The notes: generated from the letters alone by a model not told the origin. A stretch of DNA of 64,000 bases from Axinella damicornis (GCA_963931865.1 OZ007509.1:11994671-12058670), one strand, 5' to 3'; positions 32,595-44,664 are shown, counted from the first letter of the stretch. Translations and numbers: made by a program.

Positions 32595-33085
32595 TAGCTC
32601 ACCGCAAAACCATAAGGGTTTATCTCAGTTGCGGCTTCACTACCAAGCAGTGTAGATACAAGCAGATCAATTACATTGCTGGACCAACAGTATAGGTCTC
32701 CTTTTCAAAATCAGTCATGCAGCCGGGTAAACAGTATAAAATATTAAGCCAAGTAACATAGTAACATAGAAGGTGAAGCTGCACATGTAATGGCTCATAC
32801 AATTATAAGGGATTCTAGGAATTCGCAAGTACAGCCGCACTCAGTGTAGCATTCCTATAATACTTTAATTGTAGCTACTTGCTGAAGGAAGGTTCGCCTT
32901 AAGAATTGGGGGATTTGTCATTCCAGAAAAACAAGTTTGAGCAATGCAGTTATGGTAACTCAAAATCAAGTAAGCTCTGTAGCTACGTGTGATGATATCA
33001 TCACCATCCCTGTTATTAATGGGGCCCAGGACCTGGGATACAAGTGTATATACTCCGGCTAATTCATACAACTGTAAGGCAGTAC

Positions 33086-34531
33086 CTCTTGCTGGTAGAG
33101 AAGCTACTCTGATGGAACTGCTAGTATGTAACACACCACCCTGAGCATGAACACTAATGGAGTACTGTGTTGCACTGGAGGTTGGACAAGGTGGCACCAG
33201 TTGTGGTTGCATTGTCCACCGTGTACATCAATACCAGGGGATGTCTCTCAGGTTATAGTGAATGACAACACTGGCAACACACATGAGCAGACCCTGATGT
33301 GACCACTCCCACGACACTCCGATGCTTGTGTTGTCTGCAGTGGTTTTAGCTGTAACTCTGATCAGGGTTGGTATATCTGCAAATTGGTATAACACCATCA
33401 AGTTATAAAGTTACTATCACACTTAGTCTAGCTATGCACCCTCATTACAGTATATGACTGTCGTATATTGGAATATTTTCATGTTGAAAATTGACTATTA
33501 TTCACGTTGAAAACTTTTCACGAACTGATTGAAGCATTCGCAAATTTTCGTTAACAACCATCAACATTGTTCATGGTTACTTGCTGTACTTTCACTCACA
33601 CGCCAACACATCTTGGGGCTGCTGCAGACCCACCATGATCACAAACTTGCCTGTTCCAGCCCACTCCTTTGCACTGTGCTCAGTGTGCTGCATGCTCCTG
33701 AAACTCTCGGTTGCTTGAGCGATACTGGAGTCAGGCTGGAAGTCCATCGTTCAAAGCAGCGAAACAGAGCCACAACTTGTGCAGCAATGTACACAGCCAA
33801 AAGTAAAACCTTGGTGACTACAGTGGTATTCTTAAATTTTCGCGTGATAAATTTTCGTAGCATTTGCAAAAATATCTTCCCGATATACAGTATAGTGACT
33901 TGACCTCCAACAAGCACTTGTACTTGGTTGCTGTCCAGTATACCAACTGAGGCATCGCCTATTGCCATCATTTTTACAATCTCTCTCCTGTGCTCTCCAG
34001 CAGTGGCCACCACAGGACTCACCACCTCGCTCCCTCAGGATGGTAGGTCACATAGGTGGTGTTGAAGCAGCTGTGAGCTAGACCTGAACTAGTCCACAGC
34101 CATGTTACCCTGACACTTGAGGCATTCATGACCTGAACAGTGACCTCAGTGGGAGTGGGAGGGGCTGGAGATAGATACAGAGCGAAGTATTGTACTATGT
34201 GGTTTTAAAGTGTCTGATAACTGCTTTAATGTACCTCTTGCTTGTAGAGAAACGGTTCTGATGAGACTCCTTGTACCAGTCCTACCACCATAAGCAACAA
34301 CACTGATGGTGTACTGCGTGTTGCACGGGAGGTTGGACAAGGTGGCACTGGTTTCTGTTTCATTGTCCACTGTGTACATCATCAGAGAGCCTCCCTCAGG
34401 TTGGTAGTGAACTCTAACACTGTCAAGACACATGAGCAGATCTTGATCTGACCACTCCCACAACACGTACACTCTGATACTTGTGTTGTCTGCAGTTACT
34501 TCAGCTCTCACTCTGACTGGGGCTGGTATAT
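33086..34531 (-). CDS. Fibronectin type III repeat exons (one intact, two damaged)
   Basis: The exon 34531-34235 (297 nt, phase 1 at both ends) encodes a whole FN3 domain: IPAPVRVRAEVTADN, VLWEWSDQDLLM, VRVHYQPEGGS, TSATLSNLPCNTQYTISVVA and RTVSLQARG. A second exon from 34164 begins PPTPTEVTVQVMNASSVRV and TWLWTSSGLAH. It reaches TYHPEG, shifts frame by one base near 34040, and runs into the MITE at 33445-33903. A third exon, 33376-33086, is homologous to the first (IRVTAKTTADNTSIGVSWEW, SSIRVASLPARG) but carries a frame change and an in-frame TGA. Exon-per-domain phase 1-1 layout is usual for FN3 arrays in cell-surface receptors or adhesion proteins. With two of three exons broken, the locus is probably a pseudogene or the decayed end of a gene continuing beyond 34.6 kb. 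Confidence 0.72.
33445..33903. mobile_element. MITE interrupting the FN3 locus
   Basis: Imperfect inverted ends of about 30 bp (GACTGTCGTATATTGGAA and TTCCCGATATACAGTATAGT). Inner TTTTCGCGTGAAA-type motifs resemble those of the element at 63239-63761. Confidence 0.6.
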
Positions 34532-35090
34532 CTGCATGTGATATAGCTAAGTTATTGAACACACTATCACATTCAAATGCATAGCTACGTATAATATATA
34601 TATAGGTACTACCAAATGTGGTGACTACCAAAACATTTTGAGTAAGGCTAGAAAGGAGTTGTCGTTGGGAGTTTAATTTCAGTCAGGTTAATGGCTAGTC
34701 CCATTGACAAGACAGCAGTGCTACATGAATGGAAAATGGATGTGAATAGGATATATAATAATACCAGGCCTAGGAGCGCATGAGGGCCACCAAAGGCTTT
34801 GGCGGCTTATGTGCTCCTGATAATACCGCAGAAGTACTAGTCCATGATGCGCTAAGCAAAAATTAAATTTAGATATAGTGCATAGGCTGCATGGATACAA
34901 CCAAACAATGATCACTTTCACAGGCACAAAATTCCATGGTCCATGGGGTAATCTCGAATTGTCAGAGTTGATAGTTTGAAGTCTTCAGGAGACATAGATG
35001 TATAATTATACAGCTGCACAACATCTCCAGTGTGAACTAAAATCCATGAAAGTGCTGATAGCAGCCACGCATAGCTTCAAAGCTGATGGG

Positions 35091-35800
35091 GTTGTCACAA
35101 TCCACACATCCTTATAAACCTCCATCTTTGTTGTATCCAGTGGTGCAAGTCTCATGTCCATAGGTTGTAGGGTTCAAGAGATATGGCAGTACGAATTCAC
35201 CCATGTAAACCAAATTCACGCATATTGGTTAAGTCGAGGGGCTCATTGCTCCAAATCTGATGGGGTTGTCACAATACTTCCACATGTATTTACAAACCTC
35301 AGTCTTTGTTGTATCCAATGGTGCAAGTCTCATGTCCATAGGTCGTAGGATTCAGGAGATATGACAACACAAAGTCACCCACATAAACCAAATTCACACA
35401 TATTGGTTGAGTTCGGGGGCTCATAGCTCCAAATCTAATGGGGTTGTCACAATACTTCCACATGAATTTACAAACCTCAGTCTTTGGTGTATCCAATGGT
35501 GCAAGTCTCATGTCCATAGCATGTAGCGTTCTTGAGATACGGCCACACAAAGTCACCCACATAAACCATATTCACACAAATTGGTTGAGTTCAGGGGCTC
35601 ATTGCTCCAAATCTGATGGGGTTGTCACAATATTTCCACATGTATTTACAAACCTCAGTCTTTGGTGTATCCAATGGTGCAAGTCTCGTGTCCATAGCAT
35701 GTAGCGTTCTCGAGATATGGCAGCATAAACTCACCCACGCAAACCACATTCATAAAACATGGTTGACTTCAAGGGCTCATAGCTCCAAATCTGATGGCCA
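35091..35800. repeat. 178-bp satellite, four units
   Basis: Units start at about 35091, 35265, 35443 and 35621 (periods 174, 178, 178). Shared motifs include GGGGTTGTCACAATACTTCC, GGTGCAAGTCTCATGTCCAT and GGCTCATAGCTCCAAATCT. Frames stay open over parts of both strands, but the identity of units is at DNA level. Confidence 0.93.
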
Positions 35801-35804
35801 TGAT

Positions 35805-36560
35805 GTGGCTATTTTCTGAAAGTACAGAGATGGGGCTTTCATCAGGCGCAGGTCCGATCATCATAGCACCCTGCGTTCTTGCACTACAGGCGCTTGAATC
35901 TGACCATCTTGAGACGCTTCAAGCTAGACCCGACTTTACAGCGTTCTCACACAAAGACGGGAGCAGTCTCAACTGTCTTGATAGCTAAATAGACTCTTGA
36001 CCACCTGAGATACACATATCTCAAAGGATACGTCGCTCGCATGAACACATCTTGGAACAGTCGGTGCCAAAATCTGCTTCTCGAAGCCGTCTGACATGGC
36101 TGTTTCGTTACACGGAATCGCATAACTCCGAATTCATAACGAATACTACCGGAAGAGGTAACGGACGAATACGAACCTCCGTAAGCTTGCACTCCCTCCT
36201 CTGGGGCGTTGCCAATCCGGATCCAGAAAAGCGGGCAGATTGACTTGGAAAGAAAGGCTGAGCAGGCCCGCGCCAGAGACAAAAACACAGGTATACTCAT
36301 CGACCCTAGCTGCTAGTACTTTAAGTTTTGCCTGTTGGTACTTAACCGAACACTGTACTGTCACACAGCCAGCTACTATTTATGGGCACGCCCTTTTCGC
36401 CTGATGAGCTCTATTTGGAGTCTAATTCAGTCAGTGGACACGCCCACCATTCTGGGGAAAGGGGGAGCTACAGCGGCCAAAGCCCCCCTCCCCGGCAAAT
36501 CCGCGCCTGCTGCACAGTGTGGCAGCAGCATGGATAAGACATACTGAAGTTATTAATATA
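35805..36560. other. No recognised feature
   Basis: Sequence with short frames only. No family resemblance seen. Confidence 0.4.
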
Positions 36561-36564
36561 CTAG

Positions 36565-37530
36565 ACAGACCTGTCAAGTCTCACGCATCCTGCGTGAGAC
36601 ACACGCATTTACGTGTCATCTCACGCTCACACGCATGCATATCCAAATCTCACGCATTTGCACCGCACATGTTACAGAGGTTTTCAAAGATCTTGCAACT
36701 GAATTTGTAGAACGGAAGTCACATGACAGCAGTTCTCTGACCAATCAGCGTCTAGTAGTCACAAGTTGTCATGCATTCGAGCTAGCTAAGTACAGTAGAT
36801 AGACTACAGACTCAGTCATTTCCAGGCAGCGTTTATGACTCACAGTTGAATGCTGTACCGCAGGAAGTTAATTCGACAGCTTCAGCAAGTGATTCGACCG
36901 CAAAGCGCCCAATCACGCCTTCTTACTAGCTAGTCAGCCTTGTGGATCTACCGGTGATCGGTGTACAGAATACCATTGTAGGACCCGGCGTAAGTCTTTG
37001 CTGTAAGCGCTTGTCCGCCCTGGTTCACACGAAGCCATTTTCTGTGAGATCGAGAGCGCTCGAGCTCTTACGATTTGAATTTGCATTCACGTGACTTCCG
37101 GTGTTTCATTCTGGCCTGAAAATTGCAAGGACTCCGGAAACCTCTGTACTGTTGATTTTGGCTCCCTTTGAACACTGAAGCACTATGTAGTAAGCATTTC
37201 ATTGACTTCCCTAAGTGGATACTGACAGGTTTCTCAATGGTTGATTCAATTATACCCACTTAGCTACATGACACGTGTTCAAGTTCTCAGCTCGTGGCAA
37301 CAACGAATTTGATAGTGAAGTTGTTTAGAAACTGTTGTATGTTTATTCAGCCATGAATTTCTGCCTTGACCTTCACCTTCACAGGTCAAATTCGTCATTG
37401 TGAAGCGTGTTTATTGTGTCATGAGTTTAAATTGGATAGGTGTTCATGGGGTCTCACTCATTTTGTGCCAATCTCACTCATTTTGAGGTGGGGTCTCACT
37501 CAAGTGAGGCTGCCGACCTTGACAGGTCTG
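36565..37530. mobile_element. Non-autonomous transposon, ACAGACCTGTCAAG ends, possible CTAG duplication
   Basis: CAGACCTGTCAAG near the left end is mirrored by CTTGACAGGTCTG at the right; both sides are flanked by CTAG (36561-36564 and 37531-37534). GTCTCAC repeats lie inside both ends. The same GTCTCACGC-type sequence lies before the hAT-like pseudogene at 15229 and near 49205-49270. Confidence 0.68.
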
Positions 37531-37534
37531 CTAG

Positions 37535-38235
37535 GAATACGTATTCGCATCATGCCTCGCGCACGCTTTGCATGTGTATATGTGACCTGACCACATGCTT
37601 ACGAGTATCTGATCTAGAGTTTGAGAGTGTGGAGCTGAGAAAAGTATGTCTCACTGTTCGACTCCACAGTTATGTAGCTGCTCTAGCCCTGAAGGCCCCA
37701 CTCGCTTGTACCCTAGCCTTTGGCTATATGATACTGTTGTGAAGTTGTGTTGTAAACAGATGTCAACTGTGCTGTCAACTGTGCTCATTGTTCGACTCCA
37801 TATGTAGCTGCTCGAGCTCCGCAAGCCCTGGAGGTACTGCGCTTGTCCACTGATCTAAGTTTCAAGGTTGTAAATCTCACACTGTCGAACCCTCGCAGCA
37901 AACTCAATTGACCAGCAGGAAACCCGCAACATTCCTAAGTGTTATCAACATTCCTGAGCGTGACACACGTACGTTCGTACATACGCAATCATGAGAATAG
38001 AACCTCCGCTAATGCGCTCAGCAATCATCCGTGGACAGCACTGAAGACACAAGATGGAGCCTAAAGGGTTTTACACATCCACTGTAACAAATGAAGTGTT
38101 TCCATACCACATAAGTACCTCTCTTCCCAATATAACAAAGTAGCTGTTTTGTAGGGAGCTCAATAACAGCAAAGCCGGATGACTCTATACCGCCTTCTTT
38201 TGACGATGAAAGGAGGTTTAAAGGAGGTTTGCTTA
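37535..38235. other. No recognised feature
   Basis: A short direct duplication (GTTCGACTCCA...TATGTAGCTGCTC, about 37657 and 37790) is present. Nothing else supportable. Confidence 0.4.
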
Positions 38236-38239
38236 AATC

Positions 38240-38525
38240 AAGTACAATGCTCCCAGCAAAGAGAGTACATTTTGGTTCCTTTGATAAAATTTGTATAACT
38301 CCAAACAGACATCATCGATGTTCAAAATAAGTTGATAGAAATGTACCGTACCCTTTTGTGACCAATCAAAAGACATACCAACTGAGCTATGGCTCCACAT
38401 GAGTACGCAAAATACCTTAGGGACGGCATTTCCCTAAACCTAGCTAGGAGTTAAGATCTGAAATTTGATGCACGTGTAGTGACCAAAGTGGAGCATGTTT
38501 TAAGCCCCTCTTGAATCATTGTCCT
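38240..38525. repeat. Dispersed repeat, copy A
   Basis: Shares CTCCCAGCAAAGAGAGT, CATCAT(C/T)GATGTTCA, AATAAGTTGATAGAAA and AGCCCCTCTTG with copy B at 61566-61800; clearly homologous but diverged. Confidence 0.78.
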
Positions 38526-38605
38526 GAGAGAGCAGAGGTGTTAGAACAGTTCTGGAGGGGCCTATACTTTAGGGACAGCATTCACACACACAAACCTGGT
38601 AGTTA

Positions 38606-39196
38606 GGCCATAGTAACAAAATTCATAGTTTCTGGTCATGAAATATTCCATGCGGGCGGGCGGCACTTTTTAATTTAATTTATTATTTACCAGGGACATC
38701 CCCATTTCATGAACAGCCACTCCTTGAAGCATGACATACACAATACCCAATTGGCAACTTTCAGATACAAAACTGATAAATTCTTTCACATTGTAGAAGC
38801 ACGTCGCTTCTTCTGTCCAGGTCCTGCAGCAACACAGCTGCATTTCCGCTTGTAAACTTTAGGATGTTCACGCAGGCAAGTAGCACACGTTGGGTATATG
38901 TCGGTTTTACCGGTTGTGAGGTCTTCACTGCCGTATCACAATCCCCAGGCCGCTCGACCATAAACTTCAGGTAAGTGCCAAAGGCAGCCACTTCCCCTAA
39001 CTTCGCTGCCAGATTGCATGGCTGAAAGGGGCCTGATTGCTTACTTGCCACAACTACGGAAAATGGCTGCTCTTTGTAGGTTTCAGGAAACTCGAGAAGC
39101 ACGCATGCGCAACGACCTTTGATAAAAAAAGCTCCAAGCGGTGATCTTTTTAAATGCGGGTGGTGACCAGAAACTATGAATTTTGTTACTATGGCC
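38606..39196. mobile_element. MITE, GGCCATAGTAACAAAATTCA ends
   Basis: 32-bp inverted ends (38606-38637 and 39165-39196) reading GGCCATAGTAACAAAATTCA and inverse. It abuts the TTAA of the next element. The interior holds a long minus-strand open frame (inside 38761-39423) with NLAAKLGEVAAFGTYLKF; I do not recognise it, and it runs across the element end, so I do not call a gene. Confidence 0.8.
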
Positions 39197-39200
39197 TTAA

Positions 39201-39786
39201 GGTTACGGGATACCGTGTGTTCATTAAATATACATAACGTACAAGTTACCTTTGTCCCTCCGCGCAGGAACTGGCTAGAGACACGCAACAAAAACGATGT
39301 ATAACAGCAATATGAGTACCTTCTAGCTGGTATGATCTTAGCGCCTGAGTACAACATGCCAACGTAGGCAGTGGCATCAAAGTTCAAGGTCGAGTTGGCG
39401 ATTTTTGGCGTCAGATTTTGCAATCAGAAAGGGCTAACAGGCCAGCTTGGCAGCATCCATGGGATGTTTTCAACTGACTGGAGGGCAGCTCAGAGCGAGT
39501 TCGCTTCGCTGCCGTTGGAAAAACGAGGGATGGTCGTTCATACCACACAGCCATTCGCTTTTCACCTGATCAGGCAAGTAGAACGCCCAGTATCTCACGA
39601 ACAGGATGTTTATCTCGGTAAAACTTTTCGAGCTGCCCTGCCCCTTTCTTTGTAGAATTGAAGTCCAGTCTAATATACGGTTAGATGTTACTTCAACGAT
39701 AAAAAATTGACGCCAAAGTCGTGCACACATTTCACTGTTGCAAGCGTGCACCCCGCATGCGCAATAGCGAACTGTAACCCGTAACC
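39201..39786. mobile_element. MITE, GGTTACGGGATACC ends, TTAA target
   Basis: GGTTACGGGATACC at the left, GTAACCCGTAACC at the right; flanks TTAA (39197-39200) and TTAG (39787-39790). Third member of the family at 15837-16499. Confidence 0.78.
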
Positions 39787-39789
39787 TTA

Positions 39790-40275
39790 GCCCTTTCCCA
39801 ACCAATGACGCTTTTGGCGTCATGAGACTTTCAGCTTCATGATGTCACATCCGGCAATGTCCTTGGGAGATAGGCTCTGCGCCAGCAGAAAGGGCGGGGC
39901 AAGGGGAGGTGGGTGGGTGTACCCGAAGGGTGCAAACAGCATGGCCGTGTCTGGGCTCAGCTTTGAACAGTCCTTGGTTGGAGCCAGGTAGGCCATTTCT
40001 CGGGTTTTAAGCATAAATGGGCCTAGAAAACAGTGGTCTCACCTTACAGAGCCTCAAATTCCAGTGTTCAAGGCTGATTTTTCTGCTAGAGCGAGTTACC
40101 GTCGCCCGAGCATCTTGATCGCGTACATGTTAACGAGTGGGTGTGATCAGAATCACGAATGTGGAAAGCATGGCTGTTTGCAGTTCTGTGTGAAGTTTTG
40201 AGCGTGAAAACCATTGGGAACCTTATTTAGGGTATGTTTAAGTAGATTACAAGCTAAAAAACTGACCTCCATAAT
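39790..40275. repeat. Dispersed repeat of about 480 bp, copy A
   Basis: Shares AGCAGAAAGGGCGGG, AAGGGGAGGTGGGTGGGTG, GGGTGCAAACAGCATGGCCG and TGTCTGGGCTC with copy B at 52500-52980, as well as the ending GGGTA(T/C)GTTTAAGTA. Confidence 0.85.
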
Positions 40276-40279
40276 CTGT

Positions 40280-40710
40280 GGTTGGTATAAAGAGTTAATG
40301 GCATTGGAAACACCAGCTGAAATGTACGATAGAGATAGGCAAACTGAAGCCGAACCGAGCACTGAATCTCTGTTCAACCGTACCTGACTGTACCTCCGAC
40401 AGAGACCATGATGGGTCTCATTATTTAGGTCATGAATATCATTAGCAGCCTAATTACTATTGTGTTTGTTGGAGGGTGTCGTTGCATGCCGTCGGTATGG
40501 CCACTGTACCTGTGAAGCCAATTGTAGCTAACTTTGGTTGTATGCTGACACTTGACATGGTCTGACCCAAATGGCTGCCAGAATCCTCATGAATATCATT
40601 AAATAGCTCCGTTTTAATTTTATTTGCATCCCCATTAGGAGCTGATTTTTTGGGAGGAGGTCATGCTTATGTTATAGTACTGAACCCCTTACAGATCCTG
40701 AGGTGTTGCC
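40280..40710. other. No recognised feature
   Basis: AT-rich stretch with two ATGAATATCATTA motifs; nothing supportable. Confidence 0.35.
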
Positions 40711-40714
40711 CTTT

Positions 40715-42015
40715 TGTTGGAGATGTAGGGATAGCAGAACAGCAGAAAACAAGCAGGGATGATATGGCATACAACAGTTCAGTATACAACCCCATGTTAC
40801 ATATCTTTCCACATAATACAATCACACATGTGAGAAAAATATGTATGATGTTGTATACTGAACTGTTTTATGCCATCATCCCTGCTGTTCTGCTATCCCT
40901 ACATCTCCATACAATTTTAATGTTTTTTACACTTGTTTACCTCATTACCCCATGTGCGCATGCGCGAAGTGGGGTTAAGCAATCGGTTTTGTCCATCTGT
41001 CAGTCAAAAAAAAAAGAATCTCGCCACATATAGACCCTCATAAACCATCAAAAGGGAGTCAAACAATAGCAAATAGCAAAACAAAGCTCTATGTGTACCT
41101 GACTGAAGTTGAGGCGCTTTGTTTCACTGTATTTCGGCTATTTCGTACCTATTCATAACATTGGCTCCACCTCTTCGTGACCTCAGAGTCCCATCAAGAA
41201 CAGGACACGCAGTGCATTTGGAAACTTCATGCTTCGAGATGACCGCTAAGAATTCCCATGATTTAATTTATGTGCTTCACAGACGTTGTGACTATTGTTT
41301 AGGCTGGGGGTTTTTTTGCAACATTTGGCCCCACCTCTTCAGCTTCACAATGTCCATGTTGTTGTATATACAGTAAGTGGTCACTCCCACACCTTGGATA
41401 TGGCCATACACAAACACAGTATACGCGATAGCACCTGTTCAATGCGCATCGGCAGAGATGTCACGTCGATTGTAGCTGCACTGTAGACGTTCTGCGAGGG
41501 TATGTGTTCTATGAACACCTCTAGATTTTGTAGCAGCAAACTTGATAGCATTCACTCCACACACAGCACACAATTTTTGAGTTCAAATTTCAAAGTTGCT
41601 CTTTATGCATGCACACAAATGAAATGGCGTCGCAGATGAAGCCATAGTTATTGAGTGGGCGGTTTCAAGCGCACTTTGAAGTTGTCAAAAAGCGATGGGG
41701 TTGTGCACTGCTAAGTGTAAAATGCTGCTGTTTTGTGTAATCACCGGAGTCAGCGAAATTTAAACTAGCCCATCTGAAGAAAGAAGAAGAAAACCGATTT
41801 TGGTGGTTTGGCGACTTTCTGGTGCGATACTTTCGCGACAGTTTTTTTGCGACACTGGGAGTCTTCTTGGCCAGGAAACACTCGAAGAAGAATAGTCATA
41901 AAGGCTTTTATGCTGCCCGTTTTTGAGATTTAGAAAGATTTAGCAAAACTTATTAGCATATAATTATTGCGTGTCCGCTCTATCCCTACATATAGACTCT
42001 ACCGAGTCCTATGTT
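40715..42015. mobile_element. Composite palindrome element (second copy)
   Basis: The 5' palindrome (40723-40906) reads GATGTAGGGATAGCAGAACA...inverse. The 3' module at about 41625-42015 runs from GAAGCCATAGTTATTGAGTG to CCCTACATATAGACTCTACC. The order matches 7302-8507, but the middle is different and the left palindrome arm is shorter. Confidence 0.72.
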
Positions 42016-42782
42016 ACTAGTACCAAAATGCAGCACCTAGCTTATGTATGTCGGCAACTAATCACCAGTTGGTTTCAAAACACCCCACTTTGTTAAGTTA
42101 GTCATCCTTGGTGACTAGCACACAAAAGCTTGCTCTCAATGCCCCTACCCTGCGTTCACCGTAACGGTATACATGCCTTTATTCCTTTGCCACCCCCACT
42201 TCAGAGTGATTGAAATACAACACTTAATTATCCCGTGCATGCACATGCACAGCAAAGGGTAGAGTGATTGTTGTCTGTCAGTTTGTCAGTGGACACAAAA
42301 TGAGCAGTTTGGCTGAAATACGAACACTTGCAGCCTTTTTTTAATAAGTTACGAATGACATAAATAACTACTCGTACCAAGAGTTCGAACTCTTGCTCGT
42401 ACGTACTGCACAAACGAGAGTTGTACAAAGACCTGCGAAAAGCAAGGTTTTTGCTCTCTGTCCAAACTATCCAACAAAACCGCACCTCGATTTCAATTTT
42501 TCATCCTTGCTATATTATGTACTATGAGTACGAGTACAAGTTCAAAAGGACTATAATTATTAGCAAGAAAATATTATCTTCCATCGCATTCTGCAGACTC
42601 CGAGACACCAATACTCCCCACGATCAGCCAGGCAGAGAGGACACGACAAATGGAAAGTGTTCACTGAAGGTGAGAGATAGTGCAGAATTACAGAAGAAGA
42701 GGAAGAAACCCAAAGAAGGGAAAACAAGCATTTACTCAAGATTGTAAACAAAATCTGGAGTCTCCACAGACTATTTTTCAGC

Positions 42783-42882
42783 TTGTTGGGTGATGCTTCA
42801 GTATAGCAGTGCAGTGCACAAGTCATTCAAAGGGTTAACAAATGATCAGTCACTACTGCTGTACTATCTCATGGCAGCTACT
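42783..42882 (+). pseudogene. Partial duplicate of exon 2 of the membrane-ZU5 gene
   Basis: About 100 bp nearly identical (three differences seen) to 51091-51190, encoding CWVMLQYSSAVHKSFKGLTN and LLLYYLMAAT. It is not flanked by the rest of the exon, so it cannot act as that exon. It lies 8.3 kb upstream of the source. Confidence 0.85.
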
Positions 42883-43131
42883 GAAGGAAGCTCGATTGCA
42901 GGCAACGAAGTGACAGTTGGAATCTCCACAGTACCTGTGGTGTGCTGGATCAGTATGTAGCATGTATACGTATATAGGTTGTGTGTTATGTGCCATAGGC
43001 TAGACTGCTTCAGCTAGCCTGACTCACAGTTCCTGTGTTGTACATATGTGTAGCTACGTGCTTTTTGGTGCGATATAGTCTGTGGCCTGAGATTATGCTG
43101 TGCTCGATCACGCTTTTGATGACATACAACT

Positions 43132-43473
43132 CAGGGGCGTAGCTAAGATTTGAAGACTGAGGAGGCATGGAGTTCTCTGCGCGCGCGAAGCACGCGGCGA
43201 AAAATTTTTGAGCTAATTAATTAAGTTAATACGCAGTTCGCGCAAACAGTTGCTCTCGAAATGCTACAGCAATATGCAGGTGCCCTGACTGTCCCAGACT
43301 TGCAGCACTATCAGCGTATACGCCAGCGGCTCATGGTCAGCCTAGCTCCTGTCTCTGTCATCAGACTGAACGCACATCGCACGTGGAGTGTGCGAGACTC
43401 CGGACACGCGCGTCATTATCCAGAAAAGCGAGGAGGCAACTGCCTCATTGCTATAGCTATAGCTACGCCCTAG
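43132..43473. mobile_element. MITE, CAGGGGCGTAGCTA ends with 6-bp duplication
   Basis: CAGGGGCGTAGCTA faces TAGCTACGCCCTAG (12 of 14 matching). ACAACT occurs immediately outside both ends (43126-43131 and 43474-43479). Confidence 0.83.
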
Positions 43474-43818
43474 ACAACTGTTCCGTGTTCTGCATGTGCA
43501 CTCACTCAGGCATGCCCCACAATGTCGTGCATTTCGTCTGCGCACGGAATAAGTGCTCAATCGAGCACCTCTAGTTTGTAATATGATAGTATTCACAATC
43601 AAGGTCATGGTAATTTTTTACAAAGCAATTAGTGCAGTGTTTTTGTGGTCAGAACTAATTTTCACCAATGGGTCAGAGATTTCACTTTGCTAATGTAATT
43701 AATGCTCATTGATTGTATTTACAACCCCAAGTAACTTTACAAAGTATGCAGAGGTGAGGTAGCCATGATTCCATTTTCCTAACCAATGTTTACAAGTGCA
43801 AGTAATTAACTTAACTAT

Positions 43819-43870
43819 CATAGACTCGGTAGGGTCTATATGTAGGGATAGAGCGGACACGTAATATATG
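43819..43870. repeat. Fragment of the composite element 3' module (inverted)
   Basis: CATAGACTCGGTAGGGTCTA followed by TATGTAGGGATAGAGCGG; inverse of the right end at 8460-8507 and 41975-42015. Confidence 0.8.
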
Positions 43871-43885
43871 CTAATACATTACACT

Positions 43886-44660
43886 CCTGGTAAGGGAAAA
43901 ATTGTGCCGCGTTAATTACACTCTTGGTAGGGGAAAAATTGTGCCGCGTTAATTACACTCTTGGTAGGGGAACAATTGTGCCGCGTAATGTAATCTAATG
44001 TAAACAACCTCAGCTCGCAGGAAAGGCCTACAAATATTCTGACTACATCATCGTAATCACTATCATGCAGTGACCCAAGCATACAATTTTCGTGCTGAAA
44101 CTCACCTTGGTGGTGGAGATACAACCGCTTTTGTCTTGCCATCGGCCGCCATTGCTCAGATATAACTTTTGTTGCCAGTGCAGCTCTTAGGAAATAATTC
44201 GTTCGAGTGATACGTAGGAATGGCATACAAACATTCTGACTACACCTTCACACACGTACTACACCTGACTACACATACAATTTTGGTGCTGAAACTCACT
44301 TTGGTAGTGGAGATACAAGCGCTTTTGTTGTGCTGTCGGCCGCCATTGCTCGATCGCTCTCTTCAACATTGGTTGCCAGTACAATCTTACGAAGGCCCCA
44401 CAGATATTCTGACCACACAGCTGTGATCGCTGTTGTTCACTGACGCTCACATGCCAAAACTCACCGTGGTGGCAAAGTTGTGAGCACTGTAATAACTCTT
44501 GTCTTCCCTTTGGCCACCACGCTCGCGCTCGATCGATCGACCAAGCATTTGTCCTCACGTGACATGTGCATTAATTGGAATGAGCTGCAATGATAGCCTG
44601 CGCTACCAGCAAATTGCAACCAGTTGCAACCCGGCTACCAGGAGTGCGGTTGCCCCTCAA
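43886..44660 (-). repeat. Dimeric intron-type repeat, outlying copy
   Basis: Minus-strand copy of the repeat arrayed at 53020-60120. The end motif ACTC(C/T)TGGTAGGGGAAAAATT is triplicated at 43886-43985, and the body contains CTCACCTTGGTGGTGGAGA and TTGGCCACC. It closes with CTACCAGGAGTGCGGTTGCC. Confidence 0.85.
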
Positions 44661-44664
44661 TAAT

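Noticed and set aside
35299..35704. ORFs across the 178-bp satellite
   Set aside because: Similarity between units is at DNA level and frames are not preserved through all units.
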